Origin: Amphiura filiformis
Lineage: Eukaryota > Echinodermata > Ophiuroidea > Amphilepidida > Amphiuridae
DNA length: 64,000 nt
NCBI RefSeq assembly: GCF_039555335.1
Contig: NW_027305510.1
Coordinates: 310,001 to 374,000 of the forward strand
Direction: 5' to 3'
In this document: piece by piece, positions 60,001 to 64,000 of the stretch
Numbering within the stretch: position 1 is the first letter of the stretch
Layout: each line of letters begins with the position of its first letter
Notes under the pieces: model-generated
Told to the model about the DNA's origin: nothing
Database searches by the model: none
What the model saw: the letters and a program-made list of their open reading frames with translations, nothing else
Translations under genes and position numbers: made by a program

Positions 60001-61802
60001 GATGTCCCCCGGAAAAAAATCGGTGCATACTCTATACAAAATAATACAACATACAAACCTGAAACCCGCCATTTTATCTGCATTGTTGTTGATTGTAACT
60101 GACTGGTACAGGATTTTGGCAATAACACCGAGCAGTATGGAGTTTAGCTTTGAAATGAAAAAAATAAGACTGTTTAGAATTATTAAAGTAAAACGACAAC
60201 TGCGCTTAAGAAATTTTAACATAAACAAAATATAAACAAAACTTTTTACTGTCTGAGTATTACACACCAGTCATGTTAGTCATTCGTTAAACAGTATGCT
60301 TATAATTCGTTTTACTTTTTACATACCACAATTACGCAGGCTGCAGGACCAGCAAAAGACCAGATAAGACCATCACCAGGGGTCAACCAACAGCTGGTTA
60401 AAGTTAAAAGTAAAATGAAAAAATATTAAGAACGTTATGAGCTAACATTGACAAAATGCCGGATATTGTTCTTGCCGAAATGAGGCTTAATATGTAACAT
60501 TAGAGAGGAAAACAATTAAGGAAAAAATGGGTTCGCATACCTTGTTGTAGATGCGTAAGATCTGAACTTTATAGCAACGGTAATAATAACTATTGGAACC
60601 GGAAGTCCCCATCCGATACCAAAGTATAACGGCAGTCTATTCTTTTCAGCTCCGTAAACCTTCACAATCTTATAATATAGGTTTATTCCTTCAATCAGCA
60701 TCCATCCAAACACAGAAAGCCACAGGTAGTGTAGCAATCCAGCTATTATGTTGCACACGATCTACAGAAGAGGCAATAGAAGTGACATTAGTAATTGTAG
60801 TAAAAACAGAATTGTCGTATTAGGTTACAGACTCCTTAGCAATTTTTGAACAACATTTTAGCTGAAAAAGGCAGCGTAAACAACTCATTTAAACATACTA
60901 TAAACAAACGTGATTACAGTAGGACACCTGTTTACAGTTAGCAACATATCAGGCGGTGGTCATTTTTTGCAAAGCTGGGCAAAACAAATTCATCTGCTGC
61001 ATCCAACTCCCCACCTGTATAATATACTAGCATGCCCTTAGCTGGATGACAAACTGGTAGACTGTTCATCTTATGGACCGGGAAAACAAGTTCATCCGTT
61101 GCCTACAACTCCCCACCTGTCCTGGCCACCTGTATAATATACTAGCACGCCCTTAGCTGGATGACAAACTGGTAAACTGTTCATTTTATGGACAGGGGAA
61201 ACATCCTTGGGATCTAAAGCTGTCAATAAGAAGACCGAAAACTTCAAAGGACATGTATCTCTGTAAATTATTTAAATGCGCAGAGTGGCTTTCATGCATG
61301 CGCAGAGTTCCGTTGCCGTGCTCAGCTTATGCGCTATTCAGTCTGTAACAACCGCGCTCTGCTCATGAACATCCACTCTGCAATCCACATCCACCTCTTA
61401 ACTAAACCTCAAAACTACCTTATTCTCCGTTCTCTCAACACCAACCAGAAACAAGACATTTGCTAGAAGCAGTGAAGCTGCAAGATTGATGTGGATAATA
61501 TTACGATCCGATGTCCGCAGAGATCTGACAAGTAAGAACATGCACCAATTAGTATTAACCTACATGAATTTACTAATTCGCTAATTCGCTAATTACCAAT
61601 TATGTTAAATAACTCGAGGCACACTAAAACACCCCAACGACTTTTATTTAACTGTACTTACTGAAACGATAGGAGTATTACCAAGGTTACCACCAACGCC
61701 ACAATAGACATGGATCCCAAAAGCTTTGTTAAAATGTCCAGAATATCATCATGAATGATAGGCTTCTATAATAGAAAGAAGTAAAAGCAGGTAATAAGTA
61801 AA

Positions 61803-61858
<56 letters not shown>

Positions 61859-61889
61859 AAAGAAGAAAGAAAAAGAAAGAAAGAAAAAC

Positions 61890-61980
<91 letters not shown>

Positions 61981-62002
61981 CAGGAAGGAAGAAAGAAAGA
62001 AA

Positions 62003-62082
<80 letters not shown>

Positions 62083-63309
62083 CAAGATACAGAAATAATG
62101 AACTGAAATAGTAGATAAAAGAAAACAGTAAAGGAAACAACGAAAGGAAAGTAAAAACGCAAAATAAGTAAATGAATGGAGGAAGAAAGGGAAGAAAGAG
62201 AGAAGGATTAATTTGACGAGTTGCAGCTTTTAAAATTGTTACCGCGTAAAATGCAGCGAAAACTTACCAGTATTGGGTACTCAGTAACCTGAAGCAAAAT
62301 GGCAAAATTGGTTGTGTGCTTTGTATGACATAAAACCGAATCATCATCTTCTCGGATTTTTGTTACTCCTCGTGATGAAAATATTCTTTATTTTAAACAA
62401 CGAAAAAAGAATCCATAAATGTATCTAAATCATGGTCATTTACATAATACGAAGGAATAATATAAATCAAAATTGATTAGAGCTAATATATCATATTTAC
62501 ATAACAAATGTGATCACCACATACTTACAAATCAAATATAATTATAAACCGATTAATTTGTTCTAAGAGGACTATGGATGGTGTCGTCAGGTACTATACG
62601 GAGGTTCAATGTTGTTACCCAACATTTTCCATTGATAATATAGGCCTTCAAGCCTGCCCTATCAAAATGCAAGCTCGAGATTCACCTACTTTGTAGATTA
62701 AGGCTAACAGTTCATAAAACTTTAAATTATGGTCATTTTTAACAGAATCAAATGTTGCATGTTGGAAAAAGCAGACTTTTCAATAATACAATCATTTTGA
62801 TACAACCTGATTACCAGTTATCTGTTATTAGTCACTATGCGGAAATCAAAACGATATAGATACATCATGAAGCAACAAAACAAACATAAAATCACATTGA
62901 ATTGAATAAGGATATTATTTACCTTTCATTAGTGTCCCAGAACACGCAATTAGTTTCTACATTGGTGATGTTACCGAATGCACTAAATGTCTATTATTTT
63001 AAAGAGCGAAAAAATATAAAAACGACAGCAATAAGAACAGAGACAAAGCACATATTCGTCTATCTATTAGCTGTAGTTATTGATTGTTTTTGGATAGACT
63101 TAACAGGTTAGCCCCTTCCACTATCCAATGAAAATGGTAACATAAGTCTGATCAATGACTATTGAACTTGAATACAATAACAAGTTTATTGTAGATACTC
63201 TACCTTGAGAGGTATATTCATGTCAGCTGCGTTTGAATGGCGAGTTCCATTAACAAGGAGATCAATGCTCAAAATGCCGCTGACCAGCTCTGACGAAATA
63301 TTTCTCGCA
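57045..63309 (-). CDS. Adhesion G-protein-coupled receptor (partial, 11 exons)
   Basis: Exons in transcript order: 63204-63309, 62923-62990, 62268-62385, 61662-61765, 61419-61524, 60541-60761, 60327-60393, 60059-60147, 59471-59639, 57758-57841, 57045-57099. Splice sites and phases agree throughout. The first encodes the end of a GAIN domain (SGILSIDLLVNGT). The next two give the GPS (NCVFWDTNER; HTTNFAILLQV). TM1 (SIVALVVTLVILLSF), TM2 (DRNIIHINLAASLLLANVLF), TM3 (LLHYLWLSVFGWMLIEGINL), TM4 (FGIGWGLPVPIVIITVAI), the CWLTPGDGLIWSF loop with TM5, TM6 (LLGATWIFGLL) and TM7 (FVICNSLQGLFICIIHCL) follow, then a tail (VRSVVKRAWQRRDF). It is a class B2 surface receptor; subfamily unresolved. The N-terminus lies upstream of the window or was missed, and the last exon ends in phase 1, so the gene continues. 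Confidence 0.93.
58179..58662. repeat. Inverted repeat in receptor intron
   Basis: GTA(T/C)ACTTCGGT, GCGCTTTTATAAA(T/C)ACGC and GTGAC words at 58179-58232 are mirrored at 58603-58662. It is probably a decayed foldback element. Confidence 0.75.
60979..61196. repeat. Tandem duplication in receptor intron
   Basis: Two units of about 102 and 116 bp sharing ACTCCCCACCTG, TATAATATACTAGCA and CCCTTAGCTGGATGACAAAC. Located between the TM2 and TM3 exons. Confidence 0.9.
61802..62080. repeat. (GAAA)n microsatellite beside TM1 exon
   Basis: About 280 bp of GAAA units with a few interruptions. On the gene strand this is (TTTC)n, ending about 37 nt before the acceptor of the TM1 exon (61765). Confidence 0.97.
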
Positions 63310-64000
63310 CTAAATCAACAGATGAAAAGATCAAGTATATTAATACTTTCATTTTTTCACAAATATATTTAAAAAACTTTACTCAAGGTGAAATACACAT
63401 TTTCTCAGTTCTCATAAGAATGCACAACAATAACATACTATTTATTTAAGTTAACAAAATCTGCATCCTTAATGAAGAGCAAATAATATTCTTGCACATA
63501 AACGTGAATGCACATACAATCATTTACAATCAATAAAATACACTGATTTAGGCAATTTAATCTTCTTCTTGTTGGTGATTTTAAGTTCTGTTGCACTCAT
63601 TAGAGAGATTGCGATGTTCCATACGCAGCATGTGGACCGTACGTTTTCACGTACGTCATGATGTATGTATGTAGTGATCTTTAATCTACCAAAATATATG
63701 TTTTGGGGCAACTATAATATTTGGGGAGCACAAAAAACAATTAGGTTTAATGAGTATGTAGGTCAACATTTTAATCAAAATCAAAAGCGGTCTGTTTGAA
63801 TTTAAGCAGAGACTCAGCTCACTGTTATTTTTTCAATTACTATGCCCTCTATCGACCTAGGTTAGAAGCTGTTGAGATTTGATGAAATAGTATAGTCTTT
63901 ATTTCAGCTCATTTGTTCTCCTTCGTGACGAATGAGCAAAATCCAGTTTGGAACTGAGACTAGCAATATTTAACACCGTATTAACGTACGCGAAAACGTA
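63310..64000. other. Upstream part of the receptor gene, no exon assigned
   Basis: AT-rich and presumably intronic; earlier exons of the receptor were not recognised. A short inverted motif, CGTACGTTTTCACGTACG, lies near 63638. Confidence 0.45.

Noticed and set aside
60079-60169. Receptor exon starting at TCTTATTTTT after CTAAACAG
   Set aside because: This acceptor breaks the reading phase; the acceptor at 60148 (TTTCAAAG, exon from 60147) follows a good pyrimidine tract and keeps the phase.
61729-62162. Phe/Leu/Ser-rich open frames on the minus strand
   Set aside because: Pure translation of the (TTTC)n microsatellite in three frames.

Overview
This is eukaryotic nuclear DNA, AT-rich and dense in repeats, from an animal. 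Split genes with GT-AG introns, an adhesion-type G-protein-coupled receptor, an F-box/leucine-rich-repeat family, several classes of LINE, hAT and Tc1/mariner-type DNA elements and long microsatellites all fit a marine invertebrate. I lean towards a deuterostome such as an echinoderm, but that is an impression and no marker in the window fixes the species.

Layout. 1-1.4 kb: a 21-bp satellite with a 63-bp higher-order unit. 2.7-7.1 kb: clustered tandem and inverted repeats, including two clean foldback transposons. 7.6-40.8 kb, + strand: three paralogous F-box/LRR genes (exon 1 at 7.60, 12.67 and 29.71 kb; exon 2 at 8.52, 13.58 and 39.42 kb). Each has the same two-exon coding plan, with the F-box split by a phase-2 intron. 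Copy 1 has a frameshift, copy 2 has lost its original C-terminus, and copy 3 is intact but has a 9.6-kb intron filled with repeats. Between copies 2 and 3 lie a 3-kb palindromic mariner-like element carrying a captured LINE endonuclease fragment, a degraded LINE at 23-24.8 kb and a 2.3-kb hAT-type element with perfect 8-bp target duplications. 41.2-46.7 kb: a 58-bp-arm palindrome, a 40-bp hAT relic, a tRNA-like sequence, a nearly full-length L2/CR1-type LINE with three frame disruptions, and a fragment of another LINE. 47-50 kb: four foldback elements. 53.7-56.8 kb: a 3.07-kb hAT element with pentamer arrays at both ends and a surviving BED zinc-finger exon. 57.0-63.3 kb, - strand: eleven consecutive exons of an adhesion GPCR covering the end of the GAIN domain, the GPS, all seven membrane segments and part of the tail; both gene ends lie outside what I could resolve.

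The two host gene groups have no evident functional link. The F-box proteins would act as substrate receptors of SCF ubiquitin ligases (Skp1 binding through the F-box, target choice through the LRRs). The receptor would act at the cell surface. Most of the remaining DNA is transposon-derived, and many insertion boundaries can be placed to the base by target-site duplications or by comparison with a paralogous empty site. The strangest non-coding signal is a 12-bp motif, TTCGTGGGTAAC, present 13 times inside the 2.7-kb palindromic element in the intron of F-box copy 3, with three pairs spaced 18-19 bp apart.
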